DNA of 64,000 bases from Brachycybe producta (Eukaryota > Arthropoda > Diplopoda > Playtdesmida > Andrognathidae). Under the pieces are notes generated by a model. That model ran no database searches. It had not been told where the DNA came from and saw nothing but the letters and a program-made list of their open reading frames with translations. Numbering within the stretch: position 1 is the stretch's first letter; every line of letters begins with the position of its first letter. The stretch spans positions 620,001-684,000 of the forward strand of contig JAUPFP010000058.1 in assembly GCA_036925085.1 (NCBI GenBank), given 5' to 3'. The translations under genes and the position numbers were made by a program. This document shows, piece by piece, positions 1 through 11,248 of this stretch.

Positions 1-679
1 TTTCTTGATAGTTAATTGTGTTTTGTTGTCGTGTTTACTTTTTTATTTTGTGTCTTATTCGGCGCACCTGTCCATTAACCGTTGATTACAAACTTATCGA
101 CTAGTCTTGTCAGGTCAGGTGTTGTCTTTTTCGTTATTTCTATTTTGGCAAAAAAAAATAATAAAATGATTTTTCATTTGTAAATTATTTAAAAAAAAAT
201 ACACATTTGGAAATTGATTTACGCTCATAATTCATTGAACTTTGAACTCTTTTTTTTTAAGGTTAAAAACTTGGAAAAGTTTAGTTTTCATTGGGAAAAA
301 CGGAAGAAATTTTCATGGAGTTTTTTAGTTTCTCATTTTTTTTTTTATAAAAATTATATAATAATTTTAATAATTTAATATAAGGTGTTCATAATAAAAA
401 CATCAACTTTTTTTTTATGTAATTAATAATTAATATAATCAACATTAATGAGGCCTCTCTTAATTGGCCCTCAAAAGTCTCTAAAATCTTTAAAGTACAA
501 TTCAAGAATTTTTTTTTTAATTTCTCCGTAAAAATGCGGAAAATTAAAAAAACGTCCAAAAAATCGAAAAAAAAAAAATACTAAATAATAATAAACTGAG
601 TTTAACTGAGTTTCATTGGTATATTAATATAAAATGACAAATGAGATCAAATAATACAATCAGAAATAATACTCTTAAT

Positions 680-2075
680 TAATCCTAAAAAGGTTCTCGA
701 ATCCGAATCCGAAATTTTCTCGAATCCGAATCTTAAAAGGTTCTCGAATCCTTCATATTTAAGAATCCTATATTATTGATTAAGAAGATACAAATAAATG
801 AAATAATAATTAAATATTAAATTATTAATAATAAAAAAACAAGTGTGGCTTCACTCAGGGTCAGGCCACAAGGTGGTGATCCATTGGTGATCCGGATAAC
901 CACCGAAATTACAACAATCGCCGGTTTTTGTTAGTGAACGCTTCTATTGGATGCTTTTTTTTAGGGAATGGACATTCGAATCTCGTGATTCTTGAAAAAT
1001 ATTCGAGATTCGAAAACTCAAATCTTCGCCGGTTTTTTTCCCGAATATTTCGAATCTTTCGAATCCTAACCGGGGTGGCTGATTTTTTTAATTTTTTTTT
1101 AAAATCAAATCAATTTTTTTTTTATTTAAATCAGTTTTTTTTTTCATTTATATGAAATATTAAATTTTTTTTATGACGATGTTTGCAAAAATGAGTAATA
1201 AGTGTTAATTGTTAAGTTGTTAGTAAAATAATTGCAAACAAAAAAAAAAGTTAATAAACATTCAAATTTCACAATTTAACATTCTAAACGTAAACACGAG
1301 CTCTGCAGCCTTTTCAGTTCCCAAAGCAAATGAGTAACTCAAAGGTAAACTGTGTTAAGTCACTTTTTAAAAAAAAAAAAAACGATTTTACATCTTCATA
1401 AGATGTAAAATTTGTGTTTTTTAAACAGCTTGTCAAATTCTATTAGTGGTAAACAGTGGTAAGTCCACAGTTTTACACATTGGCTGGTGGTATACCATGT
1501 TAAGTCCTATTCTTTCAATGAAGAGAAAAACTTTCAAATGACTCCACTGTAAAATTTAGGTGACTTAAAACGGTTTACCTCTGAGGTTCGTAAATACATG
1601 TAGTCAGTTGGGGGACCGGTCACCGGATTTTATTTTATAAACATAGAGAAAAATGCTGGGAAACTGTTTTATTTTTATTGTGTAATTTTAATGTTTAAAT
1701 AAATGTTTGATTTTTTAAAAAAAATCATTTGATTTAAGTCATGATTTAAATCAATGTGATTTAAATCACTGCCACCCTGATCCTAACCTTAAAAAAAACT
1801 GTTAAAATTTTTGGTAAAATTAGTTTTAACTCCAATTGACATCTAATAGAAGCGTTCACTAACAAAAACAAAACAAAACCGGCGATTGTTACAAATTGGG
1901 TGTTGTATCCGGATCACCAATCGATCACCTTGTGGCCTCGACCGTGAGTCCAACACTTGTTTAATATTTCATTTATTTGTATTATTTCTAATGAATAATA
2001 TAGGATTCTTATATAAAGGATTCGAGAGATTCAAGAACCGATTCGGATTCGAGAAAATTTAGGATTCGTTCCTCA
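680..2075. repeat. Palindromic element rich in TTCGAATC, split by a hAT insertion
   Basis: The left arm (~680-960) is roughly the reverse complement of the right arm (~1850-2075). Shared pieces include a GGATTC/GAATCC run and ACCGGCGATTGTT. A third related copy lies at 62410-62815. The middle is interrupted by the element at 1071-1779. Confidence 0.7.
1071..1779. mobile_element. hAT-like non-autonomous element with 8-bp target duplication
   Basis: Flanked by ATCCTAAC at 1063-1070 and 1780-1787. Ends are CGGGGTGGC…TGATTT and, in reverse complement, CAGGGTGGCAGTGATTTAAA. The 8-bp duplication and CA(G)GGG-type ends fit hAT elements. No transposase is encoded. Confidence 0.75.
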
Positions 2076-2653
2076 CAACTCTTAATTTTTTTTATTACTG
2101 CTCTAAAAAGCACCAAAAAGGACTCAGAAGAAGGGTTCAACGTGGCCAGAGGTCTCGAAAATCTTGAAAAATACTATGTTTGTATTTTTCAAGATTTTTT
2201 CAAGATTTTAAAAAATTTTTAAAATTTGAAAAAATGAAAGAAAAAAATCGGGTTGCCTTTTTTTTTTTTAAAAAAAAACAGGCCAAAAATCGAAAAATAT
2301 TTAAATGCTTGTAAAAACGTGAAAAATGGGTTCAGAGTTGAAAATGTGTGTGTAACGTCGGAATTTATATAAATTTGAATAAATGAACTGCTTTTTTTCT
2401 CAAGGTCAACTATATGTTGCACTCTCCCCATCCAAGAACCCCATGATATTAAATTGGAGAGGGGAAAAGGTTGGAAAGTGTAGGGGGGGAAGAGAGAGAG
2501 AAACGTGGATGGGGTGACTGAAATTGAAATGAAAGGAGTAAAAAAAGGAACAAACGACGCGCATGCGCACACCAGAGAAAATGAAAAAAACATTTTCTCT
2601 TTCAAATATAAAAAGGGGAGGGGATAATAGTAGCAAAATTAAACTACAGTTTA

Positions 2654-2800
2654 TCACAGGCAATTGTGCACAGCATTAGAATTTCTTTTGCTCAGCCCTT
2701 TTATGAACGTCATCAATTTCTAATTGGGTTTGTTACTTGGTCTGACGTCATAAAAGGGCGGAGGAAAAGAAATTCTAATGCTGGGCACAATTGCCTGTGA
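2654..2800. mobile_element. Palindromic MITE, TIR CACAGGCAATTG (family B)
   Basis: Both ends read TCACAGGCAATTGTG in opposite orientation. The interior has TGACGTCA and AAAAGGGCGGAG. Related copies are at 54204-54411 and 61290-61500. Confidence 0.72.
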
Positions 2801-3818
2801 GTTTTGCTCCCGTCATTTATGACGGGTTACCCCACTAGTAGAAAAATACTTTAAAATGGCTCAATAAGAAGTTGGAAAAACTCTTAAATGTGACCGGGGC
2901 CATTCACGATGGGGGGATCTCAACTGTCAGTCAGTTCAAATCCATCGTAGATTCCCATCGTCAATGGGTTCATGGGATCTCAGATCCGTCAAAAGTCCAA
3001 ATCTACCTAAAATTTTGATCCGCGAATTTAAGGGATTTAGACTGACACCAGTTTACTGTGTTCTTCTAGTTCTAATTCTAAAAAAAAGGACATTCTTTCA
3101 AATGAAAAAAGAAGAAGAAATATATTCTAAAAACCTCTCGAGATCCGTTAGATTGTGAAAAAAGGGATGGATCTGGACTGACAAGAGATCAGATCCGCGA
3201 TCTCTCTTCTTGTCTCAGTCCAGATCCAATCGTGAAATTTTAAAAATCCATTCAAAATGAGAAAAATTTAATATTAAACGACAGAAATTAATTTAATTTC
3301 AAATTCAATTCAATAATAAAATGCAGAAACTACTGAAATACATTCAAAATGAATGAGTAAAAACAAAATAGCCGATGTTTCTGCAAAATTACAAATTCTT
3401 CAGGTTCTTAATTCAATTTTGACAATAATTTCTGCTGTTTTATGTTTATTTTCTTAATAATTTTACTCATTTTTGAATGAATTTTTGTGATTTTAAGAGA
3501 AATCCGAACGAATATAAGAACCTGAGCTCCACCAGAAATTCTATTCTATTATTTTTTTTAATCTTAATTACTAATTAGCATAATTTGCAATTTGTGATTT
3601 TTATAAAAAAAAAACATAAAAGAAAAGAAGAATTGGAATAAATTTATCGTGATTTATTTTCATGGTTTAACTTTTTATATTCGAATTAAAAGCCATGAAA
3701 ACTGAATAATGGTGTCGGCGGCTAAATTAATTATTATTGGCTGGCACATGCTTCCCATTACATCCTCCTTCTCCTTCTCATCTTCCCAATTTATATAATT
3801 ACGACCAACGTATATAGC

Positions 3819-3990
3819 CTAGTTAGAGGCTACAGTTAAAAGTCTGGACAAGACTTAAGATCTTTAAATTCAAGGAGAAAATTTGACACTTGAACTCATG
3901 AAGGTTCACATTATTGAAGTTGAGGAGTTTAATTTTTTTTAACTTTGGGCTGGCGGGGGGGCCCTACTTTGAGGTCTAGCCTCTAACTAG
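3819..3990. repeat. Palindromic fragment related to the GGGCTCGG family (family D)
   Basis: CCTAGTTAGAGGCTA near the left and TAGCCTCTAACTAGG near the right. The same inverted core occurs in the family D copies at 13641, 28090 and others. Confidence 0.5.
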
Positions 3991-4427
3991 GTTCTTTTTG
4001 ACAATAAGTAGTATTTTTTCTTATTGCATTAATACAAAGAATCGGCTATTTTGAGTGTAAAATTTCACTGTATTTGAAGATTTGCGGATCGAACTTCAAG
4101 CAAAAATTTGTGGGTTTTTTTCGGTCTTTCAGAAATACAAAATTATGAAACTTTGAATTTCTTTTAAAAACTAGAATTGTAGCTTTAATCATTGAAGAGG
4201 ATCTTTTAAAATAAACTTTTTATGCTCAATTTGAAAATGAGCCAACGATATTTAATTTTTTAGATTTTTTTAAAAAGATATCAACTCGAAAAAATACCCC
4301 GTTTGAAGTTGTTTGAGCAGCAGCAACCCTTCTAGTTTTTTTTTTAAAAAAAAAAGTTTTGCGTTTGAAAAATGAATGTAAATTCATCAAATAATAATAC
4401 AAGATAAATTTTTAATTTAATTTTCAG

Positions 4428-4473
4428 ATGATGTTTTTATGGAATTTGTTGCTTTTTGTCCATCTGTCGTTTG
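4428..4473 (+). CDS. Cont: Contactin exon 1: start codon and signal peptide
   Basis: The ATG follows TTTTCAG directly. It encodes Met-Met-Phe-Leu-Trp then a leucine-rich core (LLLFVHLSF), a secretory signal completed by the next exon. Donor G|GTAAAT, phase 1. Confidence 0.8.
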
Positions 4474-7400
4474 GTAAATATTTCTTTAAACAATTCTATT
4501 GCGCTTTTTAAATAAAACAATTTTGATTTTTTGTATTTTGAATTTTGATTTGAATGAAATTGAATGAATTGAATTGAATTTTGAGTTTGTTTTTTTTTTT
4601 CTTCCGAAAAGGTGTTTTCGCTCAGTTGGAATACGAATGTCCAAAAGGATGGATCGAGTATTCGTATAATTGTTACAAATTTATCCGATCTCCTTTGAAA
4701 AGCAGAGATCAAGCTCTGATTGGCTGTCAGGTATCGAAGTTTGATCGAATTTATACCCGTTCTTTATTTAAATCTTAAATTGTTATTGTCTTTATAATAA
4801 ATAAGATCTTTAATGCGGTTCTTCTGAGCGTCGAGACGATGGAGGAACATTCGTTCGTCTTAGATTGGCTTCGACAGAATGATCCTCAGCATCGTACGTG
4901 GTACACGAGCGGAGTCGACGTCGGTAACAACTTGTGGCGATGGCAGGGAACCGACAGTCCGTTCGTAAATATGGACGCCGCCTGGTTGCCGCATCAATTT
5001 GGAAACGAGAAATTCGCAGCTTACAAGTACAATTTCGCAAAAGCGCAAACAACGCCGGATCTTTTTTTTTTGCTAATCTTTTTTGTTTTTGTTTTTAGTT
5101 ATTCAGAGGTCGCTAGTCGTTGGGGTCTTCTTAAAGTGCCTGGTTTTCAAGATTTGCCTTACATTTGCGAGGTTAGACGCGATTTATCCAAGACGGTCGT
5201 CCAGGACGAACGTGGTTATGGTACGTGCGATGGTGGTGGTGTCGTAAGAAATTCAAATACGTTATTGGAAAATATAGAAAAAAAATGTTTGATGTTGTGT
5301 TGTCTTCAACAATTTATATTTGATAATCTACACGAGTAACTTTTCATTAAACTTGCAGCGAGCCAATGCAACTTGAGAGTTTGTAATGTGATGATGAAAC
5401 TTTTTTTGAAACTTGTGTGTGAGACTCAAGTCTCATGGCGTTGCGCATGTTCAGACAGCCAATCATTTGAAAACTAGAAATGATATCAAGAGGTTTAAAT
5501 TTCTATATCAATTTTTTTAATTTTAATTCTATTTTGAAACTAGTTTTAAAACTAGTTTCATGTGAGATATGAAAGTTTATTTTAAAAAAAATTGGTGAAC
5601 ATATGAGTGAATCTGTTGAAACTTAACAGAAACTGATTTTTTTTTAAATTTAATTCAGATTATGGTTTGATTGTGAAGGAGCGAGAAGAGATTCCCAGAG
5701 CTCCTTACATAATCAAGGAACCCGTCGATGCCGTGTTCGATATATCGGCGCGTAACAACGTTGACGACGTCTATCTTAGGTTTGCAAGTTGCTTTTCTAA
5801 TTTTTAAACAAATTATTAAACAACGTATTTACAATGTAGGTGTGTGGCCGGTGGATATCCTCCACCTTCTTATGAATGGTTTCAAGAAGAATACAAAGAT
5901 GACCGCTTGGAGCTCAAAAGAGTCGATCCTTTGACTAACTGGAGGATCACGATCACGGACGGAACGCTCAAGTTTTATAAACCGGAGCAGTTTGTCGACC
6001 GTGGAACATATCACTGTAGAGCAAGCAATAAATACGGAACGGTCGTCAGTCAGAGCGTTAAATTGACGTTTGGATGTAATTTCATTTTACTTTTTTGTAA
6101 TATTTTTCTTGTTATAGTAAAAAAAAAAATTATCTTTTTAACGAAATTTTAGACATCGGACAGTTTAATCTGAAGAGATCTAATGAATTTGGACGTGAAA
6201 ACTGGGGCAAAGCGATTTATTGCGATCCTCCTCAACATTATCCAGGTTTTTATTATCGTTTCTTACGTCTTCCGACATTTTTGATTTACCGATTGCTTTT
6301 TTCAGACGTGATATATTACTGGGCTCGAGACTATTTACCGAACTTTGTAGACGAAGATAAACGCGTGTTCGTATCTCAGGATGGAAATCTTTACTTCTCG
6401 TCAGTCGAAACAATCGATCAGGGCAAATATTCATGCGTCGTTCAGAGTTCGGTTTCCGGAACTGGACGAACGGGTCCTTTCTTCACTCTTGACGTTCAGT
6501 CTTATTGTAAGATGATTCACTGTTCGGTCTTCTCGTACTGAAATTGTATTATTGACGACTTTGTTTTCTGTTTCTTTTTCTGTGCCGTCTAGCAAGCAAC
6601 CAGCAACTGCAGTTTCCAAATAACTTTCCTAAAGCATTTCCCGAAGCTCCGTTTGCCGGACAAGACGTACATTTGGAATGCCTAGCATTCGGATAGTAAG
6701 AAAAGAAAAAACAGTCGTCTAGTTTACTGCAATTTTTTTTGTAACTTAAATTGGATTTTCTTTCTCTTCAGTCCGGTACCAGCGTATAACTGGACTCGTA
6801 AGGGGTTTTCGTCACAGTTGCCAATGAATTCTTCGATGGCAAAGTACAACCGTGTTCTCGTGTTGCCTAAAGTGGCAGTTGAAGACATGGGAGAGTATAT
6901 CTGTACTGCGAGTAATGGCCGTAATTCCATTTCTGCTTCGGTCACACTCAGCATTCAATGTTAGTATTGCGGCATTTAATTGTTCTGTGCGATTTTTTAA
7001 AAAACAAAAAAAACCTTTTTAATGTGGTTTTACAGCGAAGCCGATATTCACGATCCCACTTCAAGATATGCACGTCGATAAAGGAGCGGATCTGACGTGG
7101 ACTTGTGAAGCATTCGGAATTCCAGAAGTAAAAACAAACATTTATTTTTAAGAATATGTACACCGTTCTAGTTGGCTATTCAGTGTCTCGTTACATAACT
7201 GGGTTGTGTGAATATATTAATGCTTTATTTGAAAACGACTGCGTTTTATTTTAAAAAGGTCTCAAATTGCATCTGAATTTTAAAAGGAATTTCAAGAGAA
7301 TTTCAAAAACTCTGAAAATGTTTTAAAATGGCTCAATTAGAGTACCAAGTGTCCGAAATTCTTAAAAAAAAATTACAAAAATTCGAAAAAATAGGGAAAA

Positions 7401-10400
7401 ACTACGGCTTATTAACAAAAATATGGCCAAAATTGGAGACTTTAAAAAAATGGCCTAAAAGTGAGGCTTTTTTTCCAAAAAATGACCAAAAATAAAGGCT
7501 TTTAAAAAAAAAGGAAAAAATCGAAGCTTTTTTTTAAATAAAAACAAAAATCGAATCTTTTTTTAGAAAAAAAAAAACAAAAATCGACGTTTTTTAAAAA
7601 ATGGCCAAAAATCTTAAAAAGCTTTAAAAAGTGCAAAGATTAAAGAATTTCTAAAATTTCAAAAATTGGCTTGGCTTTTTTTTTAAAGAAAAAGCGACCT
7701 AAAAATCGAAAAAATATTTAAAGGTTCATTCATTTTTAAAATTCTAATCATTAACTTTTTCCTTCAAGAAAACGTATTTATTGTTTTTTTTTTTCTATGA
7801 TTAGTTTTAATTTTAACTCGTGTTTCTTTTTTTTATGTGATTTTTTTTTAAAGGTTCGTTACGATTGGCTTCGTAATGGAGAATACTTGAACCGTACTAT
7901 TCAACAGGACGATTTTATTCGATACAGAATACAGGATAACTTCTTGACGATACGAACTCTAAATCCGACTCGAGATCAGGGCGTTTATCAATGCAAAGCA
8001 ACCAATCAACTGGGTTCCACTTTTTCATCCGGAGAACTCAGAGTTTTAAGTTAGTTGTCACTAAATGAAACAAGCAGAAGTTTGAATCTTTCGAATTTGT
8101 TAATTCATCGTGTTTTGTAACTTTTTTTTTAGCTTTGAAACCATCGTTTAAGAAATATCCAATAAACAAAGAGACTTATGCGGCGGAAGGTGGAAATCTG
8201 ACCCTCAATTGTCGTCCTGAAGGAGCTCCCACGCCACAGTTTCAGTGGCGACGGAACGGCCAGATGATTACACAGGAAGGAGGCCGTGTTACGATTCACC
8301 GAAACGGATACTTGATCATCACTGGTGTTCGGCCACAAGATCAGGGCCGTTATAGTTGTATGGCTCAAAACGAGTATGGCCGAGACGAGAGCTCGGGAGA
8401 GGTTTTCGTCTTACGTAAGTGGACGTCTACATCTGTACGGGTTTTGTTGCTAATCTAAACCATTGTCGATGTTTATAGGATCACCGTCGTTTGTTCAGCG
8501 TCCTCGAAACCCCGTCATTGCAATGGTTAATGCTACGTTGAGATTAAACTGTGAAGTTCAAGCTCCGTCTTTATTGGATCTCGGTTATGTCTGGCGAATC
8601 AACGGTATTCGAAGCGATGAATTCGGACATCATAGATACGTTCCCGGTCCGGAACCGGGAAGTCTCATGATTTATAATCTAACATTTTACGATTACGGAA
8701 CTTTCGAATGTCAGGCTCGTACACCGATTCATCAGATTTCGGCCACGACGTTTCTTACCGTCGAAGGTTGATCACAGTTTTTAAAATTAATGAAGCACGC
8801 AGGAACGAATTTAAAATTGGAATTAAATTTAAGGTCCACCTGGGAAGCCCGGAGGTCTTCAAACATTGGCCACGAAGGGACATACCGTACGATTGCAATG
8901 GACTGACGGTGCCTATCATGGAAAATCGTTGTCTTCGTTCGATATTGAAGCTCGTACGACTTGGAACAGGACCTGGGTTATGATTTTGAAAGGTCCAAGT
9001 AATGTTTTACTAGTTTTCTATCATTAAGGGTTCAATTATAACGGCTGAAATGGCGGCCCAAGAGTCACAGCGTTGAAAGTTCACTGAACAATCAACTTTC
9101 CGACTCATTGAGCTTTAAAAATTATATTATCAATTGATGTTGAGAAAAAGGGAAAAATGAGAACTGATAACAAATGAAACTTTGATTATTTTATGGGTTT
9201 TTAGGTTTGATATATTTCAAAATAAACTTTTTACAGAAGTTTTAAAATATAAGTTTTGCTTTTCACTTAAAAATTGGTCAGAAGTCTGAAATTTCTTGCT
9301 TTTCCAAACTTCCGAAAAGAGTTTATTTTCAAAAATGGAAGGACATTTTTTTTATTTCTGACACGTTTTCTATTTATTTTCGTTAAAACGCGGAATAATT
9401 TCAATTAAAAATATGTCTACGCCGACTGATGTTTGTATTTTACACGATCGTTCCAGATCTTCCGCCGAGTGCATTGACTAACTTGGGTCGACGTGAAGCT
9501 GTTATTGACGGTAGTATCTTAGCTCCGTGGTCTCAATACGAATTCCGTATCACTCCGAAGAACGTTTACGGAGCCGGAGAACCGAGCGATCCTTCTCCTG
9601 CTCAAACTACGAAAGAAGAACGTCCTCGCAAATATCCTGCTAATATTGGAGGCGGTGGTGGAAACGTTGGCGATCTCACGATCACTTGGGATGTGAGTTC
9701 GTTAATTCGTTTGTCGCCGCAGTTAAAATATCTCTTGTTCAATCCTTTAAAACATTAAATGTTTTCTTCTTAGCCGATGCCTCCGCAAGATCAAAACGCT
9801 CCTGGAATTTGGTACAGGATCTTTTATAAACCTGCCGATTCTGGTGATTCGGACTATCGTAGCGAAGATTTGAGGTCGATGGGCAACATCGGTCTCAAAG
9901 TTGTTCGTGTGGGTGAGAAGAATTACTACAGGCAATACAAGGTCAAAGTTCAAGCAATAAACAATCAGGGCGTTGGTCCGGTCAGTCCGGACGTGACAAT
10001 CTATTCGGCTGAAGATCGTGAGTTGTTTTGGTTTTTTTTTTTTGGTATCTCGATTGTTATTTATAAAACAAGAAGACACAAAAGACGTTTCTTATCGATT
10101 TCAGGTCCGAATGCAGTTCCTTCGGAAGTTGCCGCTCGTGCGTACAATTCGACTGCGATCCGTGTCTGGTGGAAACCGATCGATCTAAGTCGCGAAAGCA
10201 TAAGAGGAAAACTGATTGGATTTAGGGTATAAGTTCACTGAATTCACATTTTAAGAAGATGTGAAGTTTTATTAATCGTTCGAGTGGTTTTTCCTCTTCT
10301 AAAGATCAAATATTGGAAGAAGGATGTTGAAACTCCAGACGATGCAACATTCCACTTGAGTCGTAACACGACTAATTCTGCTTTGATTGTCGGTCTTCAA

Positions 10401-11248
10401 CCGAATGCTTATTATTCGATCGTTGCCATGTCGTTTAACGGCGCCGGAAGTAGTACGGAAAGCGAACCTTTCATTGAAAGAACGTTTAAATCTGGTTGGA
10501 GAACATTTTTATACAAACTCTTCTTAAAATTCGTGGTGGTTTTTTTGTTTCCTTGTTCTAAAACAATTGCTTTTGTTGTTGTTGTTATTACTAGCTCCTC
10601 TTAAACCACCGAATGCGGTAAAAGTCGAACCTCTGAGTCCGAGCAGCATCCAAGTGACGTGGCGTTCTTCCGCGCCATCACAAATCGAAGAACCGTTGGC
10701 AGGATTCAAGGTATTGCTTTCTTTTTTATTAGAATTGGTCGAACGAATCTCTTTCGTTATTTGATGTTTCAAATGTAGTCGTCACTTCTGTACATGTTTA
10801 GGTTCGTTATTGGGAAGCGGATCAGGACTTCAGCACGTACACCGATGAGTATGTGAAGCTTGGAGGAGATTTAATTGCCATCGTACGAAACCTCACTCCT
10901 GGCAAGGTCTACAAGTTACGTGTGTTAGCTTACAGTCAGGGAGGAGACGGAAGAATGTCTTCGCCAGCGTTTGAATTTCAGTTGGGTTAGTTGAAAGGAA
11001 ATAACCTTTTTATTTTTACAGTTAGATTTTCTCGTACCTTCATCGTCGGCGCTATATAACGAAAACCACTTGTTGACAACGTAACATTTGGTGGTTTTTG
11101 TCGTTAAACGTTTTTTGTGTGTTTTTCTTTTTCAGGCGACGCAGAGACGCTGCGTGGTGGTGTCGCACCGTTATCCAGTTTTAACAACTTTATCCTCATT
11201 TGGATTGTTTCTGTGTTCTTTTTGTGTCGATCTTACCATTGGTTGTGA
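4428..11248 (+). CDS. Cont: Contactin-type neural/septate-junction adhesion protein, complete (22 coding exons)
   Basis: Joined exons 4428-4473, 4612-4730, 4806-5026, 5099-5220, 5659-5779, 5840-6075, 6153-6245, 6306-6506, 6593-6695, 6772-6959, 7036-7127, 7854-8049, 8133-8414, 8479-8766, 8834-8998, 9457-9692, 9774-10017, 10105-10226, 10305-10494, 10595-10710, 10802-10985, 11136-11248 give an unbroken 1225-residue protein; every junction is GT-AG and in phase. Order: signal peptide (1-19), C-type lectin domain (~25-150), six Ig domains (~185-769), four FN3 domains (~770-1188), hydrophobic tail (~1200-1225) fitting a GPI-attachment signal. This is the architecture of Drosophila Contactin, which acts at septate junctions with Neurexin IV and Neuroglian; that role here is inferred. 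The ATG lies directly after an acceptor AG, so an untranslated 5' exon lies upstream. Vertebrate contactins lack the lectin domain, which supports an ecdysozoan source. Exact exon ends are by eye. Confidence 0.93.
4612..4730 (+). CDS. Cont: Contactin exon 2: start of C-type lectin domain
   Basis: Encodes the end of the signal peptide (…VFAQ) and the lectin opening CPKGWIEYSYNCYKF, with the first two lectin cysteines and the WIxY element, ending at GCQ. Phase 0 donor. Confidence 0.92.
4806..5026 (+). CDS. Cont: Contactin exon 3: lectin domain core
   Basis: LLSVETMEEHSFV matches the lectin helix-2 region, and WRWQGTDSPF matches the long-loop WxW…G motif. No EPN/QPD calcium-sugar motif is seen, so sugar binding is doubtful. 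Confidence 0.9.
5099..5220 (+). CDS. Cont: Contactin exon 4: lectin domain end
   Basis: Spells NYSEVASRWGLL…LPYICEV, with the final lectin cysteine in YICE. Phase 2 in, phase 1 out. Confidence 0.92.
5221..5658. other. Contactin intron 4
   Basis: 438 bp of AT-rich intron. Nothing recognised. Confidence 0.7.
5659..5779 (+). CDS. Cont: Contactin exon 5: Ig1, first half
   Basis: APYIIKEPVDAVFDISARN…VYLR leads into the first Ig cysteine, which is in the next exon. Confidence 0.9.
5840..6075 (+). CDS. Cont: Contactin exon 6: Ig1, second half
   Basis: Reads CVAGGYPPPSYEWF … DRGTYHCRASNKYG: Cys, Trp and the YxC motif of an I-set Ig domain. Confidence 0.95.
6153..6245 (+). CDS. Cont: Contactin exon 7: Ig2, first part
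   Basis: GQFNLKRSNEFGRENWGKAI then YCDPPQHYP. This wording is characteristic of arthropod contactins, recognised from the Drosophila protein. Confidence 0.93.
6306..6506 (+). CDS. Cont: Contactin exon 8: Ig2, second part
   Basis: YYWARDYLPNFVDEDKRVF … DQGKYSCVVQ: Ig Trp and YSC motif. Phase 1 on both sides with the previous junction. Confidence 0.95.
6593..6695 (+). CDS. Cont: Contactin exon 9: Ig3, first part
   Basis: FPEAPFAGQDVHLECLAFGY carries the first cysteine of Ig3; the codon for Tyr is split by the intron. Confidence 0.93.
6772..6959 (+). CDS. Cont: Contactin exon 10: Ig3, second part
   Basis: PVPAYNWTRKG … EDMGEYICTASNG: the W and YxC of Ig3, followed by the last strand VTLSIQ. 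Confidence 0.95.
7036..7127 (+). CDS. Cont: Contactin exon 11: Ig4, first part
   Basis: KPIFTIPLQDMHVDKGADLT then WTCEAFGIPE. Phase 0 donor GAA|GTAAAA. It is followed by the gene's longest intron (726 bp). Confidence 0.92.
7128..7853. other. Contactin intron 11, poly-A/T rich
   Basis: The largest contactin intron. It contains a degenerate repeat of the type AAAAATGGCCAAAAATCGA (7380-7720), likely an old simple-repeat expansion. No coding content. Confidence 0.6.
7854..8049 (+). CDS. Cont: Contactin exon 12: Ig4, second part
   Basis: VRYDWLRNGEYL … DQGVYQCKATNQLG gives the Ig Trp and YxC motif of Ig4. Confidence 0.95.
8133..8414 (+). CDS. Cont: Contactin exon 13: Ig5
   Basis: A whole Ig domain in one exon: LTLNCRPEGAPTPQFQWRRN … DQGRYSCMAQNEYG. 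Phase 1 at both ends. Confidence 0.95.
8479..8766 (+). CDS. Cont: Contactin exon 14: Ig6
   Basis: A whole Ig domain in one exon: LRLNCEVQAPS … VWRINGI … YGTFECQART. Phase 1 at both ends. Read-through reaches a stop straight after the donor, so splicing is required. Confidence 0.95.
8834..8998 (+). CDS. Cont: Contactin exon 15: FN3-1, first part
   Basis: PPGKPGGLQTLATKGHTVRL then QWTDGAYHGK, the proline-rich opening and Trp of a fibronectin III fold. Acceptor AAG; donor CCAA|GTAATG. Confidence 0.88.
8999..9456. other. Contactin intron 15
   Basis: 458 bp. It holds a short AAACTTTTTA/TAAAAGT inverted motif like those in family A repeats. No coding content. Confidence 0.55.
9457..9692 (+). CDS. 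Cont: Contactin exon 16: FN3-1 end, FN3-2 start
   Basis: LAPWSQYEFRITPKNVYGAG is the conserved FN3 F-strand region. A glycine run (GGGG) and LTITWD then start FN3-2. Confidence 0.92.
9774..10017 (+). CDS. Cont: Contactin exon 17: FN3-2
   Basis: PGIWYRIFYKPAD … QYKVKVQAINNQGVGPVSP is typical FN3 C-to-G strand sequence. Confidence 0.94.
10105..10226 (+). CDS. Cont: Contactin exon 18: FN3-3, first part
   Basis: PNAVPSEVAARAYNSTAIRV then WWKPIDL gives the FN3 A-B strands and Trp. Confidence 0.94.
10305..10494 (+). CDS. Cont: Contactin exon 19: FN3-3, second part
   Basis: IKYWKKD … LIVGLQPNAYYSIVAMSFNG is the FN3 C and E-F region (LxPxxxY…N/G). Confidence 0.94.
10595..10710 (+). CDS. Cont: Contactin exon 20: FN3-4, first part
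   Basis: PLKPPNAVKVEPLSPSSIQV then TWRSS, the opening half of the fourth FN3 domain. Phase 0 donor AAG|GTATTG. Confidence 0.93.
10802..10985 (+). CDS. Cont: Contactin exon 21: FN3-4, second part
   Basis: VRYWEADQDF … VRNLTPGKVYKLRVLAYSQG closes the last FN3 domain. Confidence 0.94.
11136..11248 (+). CDS. Cont: Contactin exon 22: GPI-anchor signal and stop
   Basis: Encodes a small/polar stretch (GGVAPLSSFNN) then a hydrophobic tail (FILIWIVSVFFLC) and a few residues before TGA at 11246-11248. No cytoplasmic domain follows, consistent with GPI attachment. A simple transmembrane anchor is the alternative. Confidence 0.88.

Larger units (their letters stand above)
1..4427. other. Upstream flank of contactin: repeats, no gene seen
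   Basis: AT-rich with poly-A/T runs. It holds transposon relics (680-2075, 2654-2800 and 3819-3990, listed separately) and no coding stretch with protein character. At least one untranslated contactin exon must lie here or farther left, but I cannot place it or the promoter. Confidence 0.6.

Noticed and set aside
2219-2663. Phe-rich open frames on the minus strand
   Set aside because: They arise from poly-A/T runs. There is no splice or homology support.
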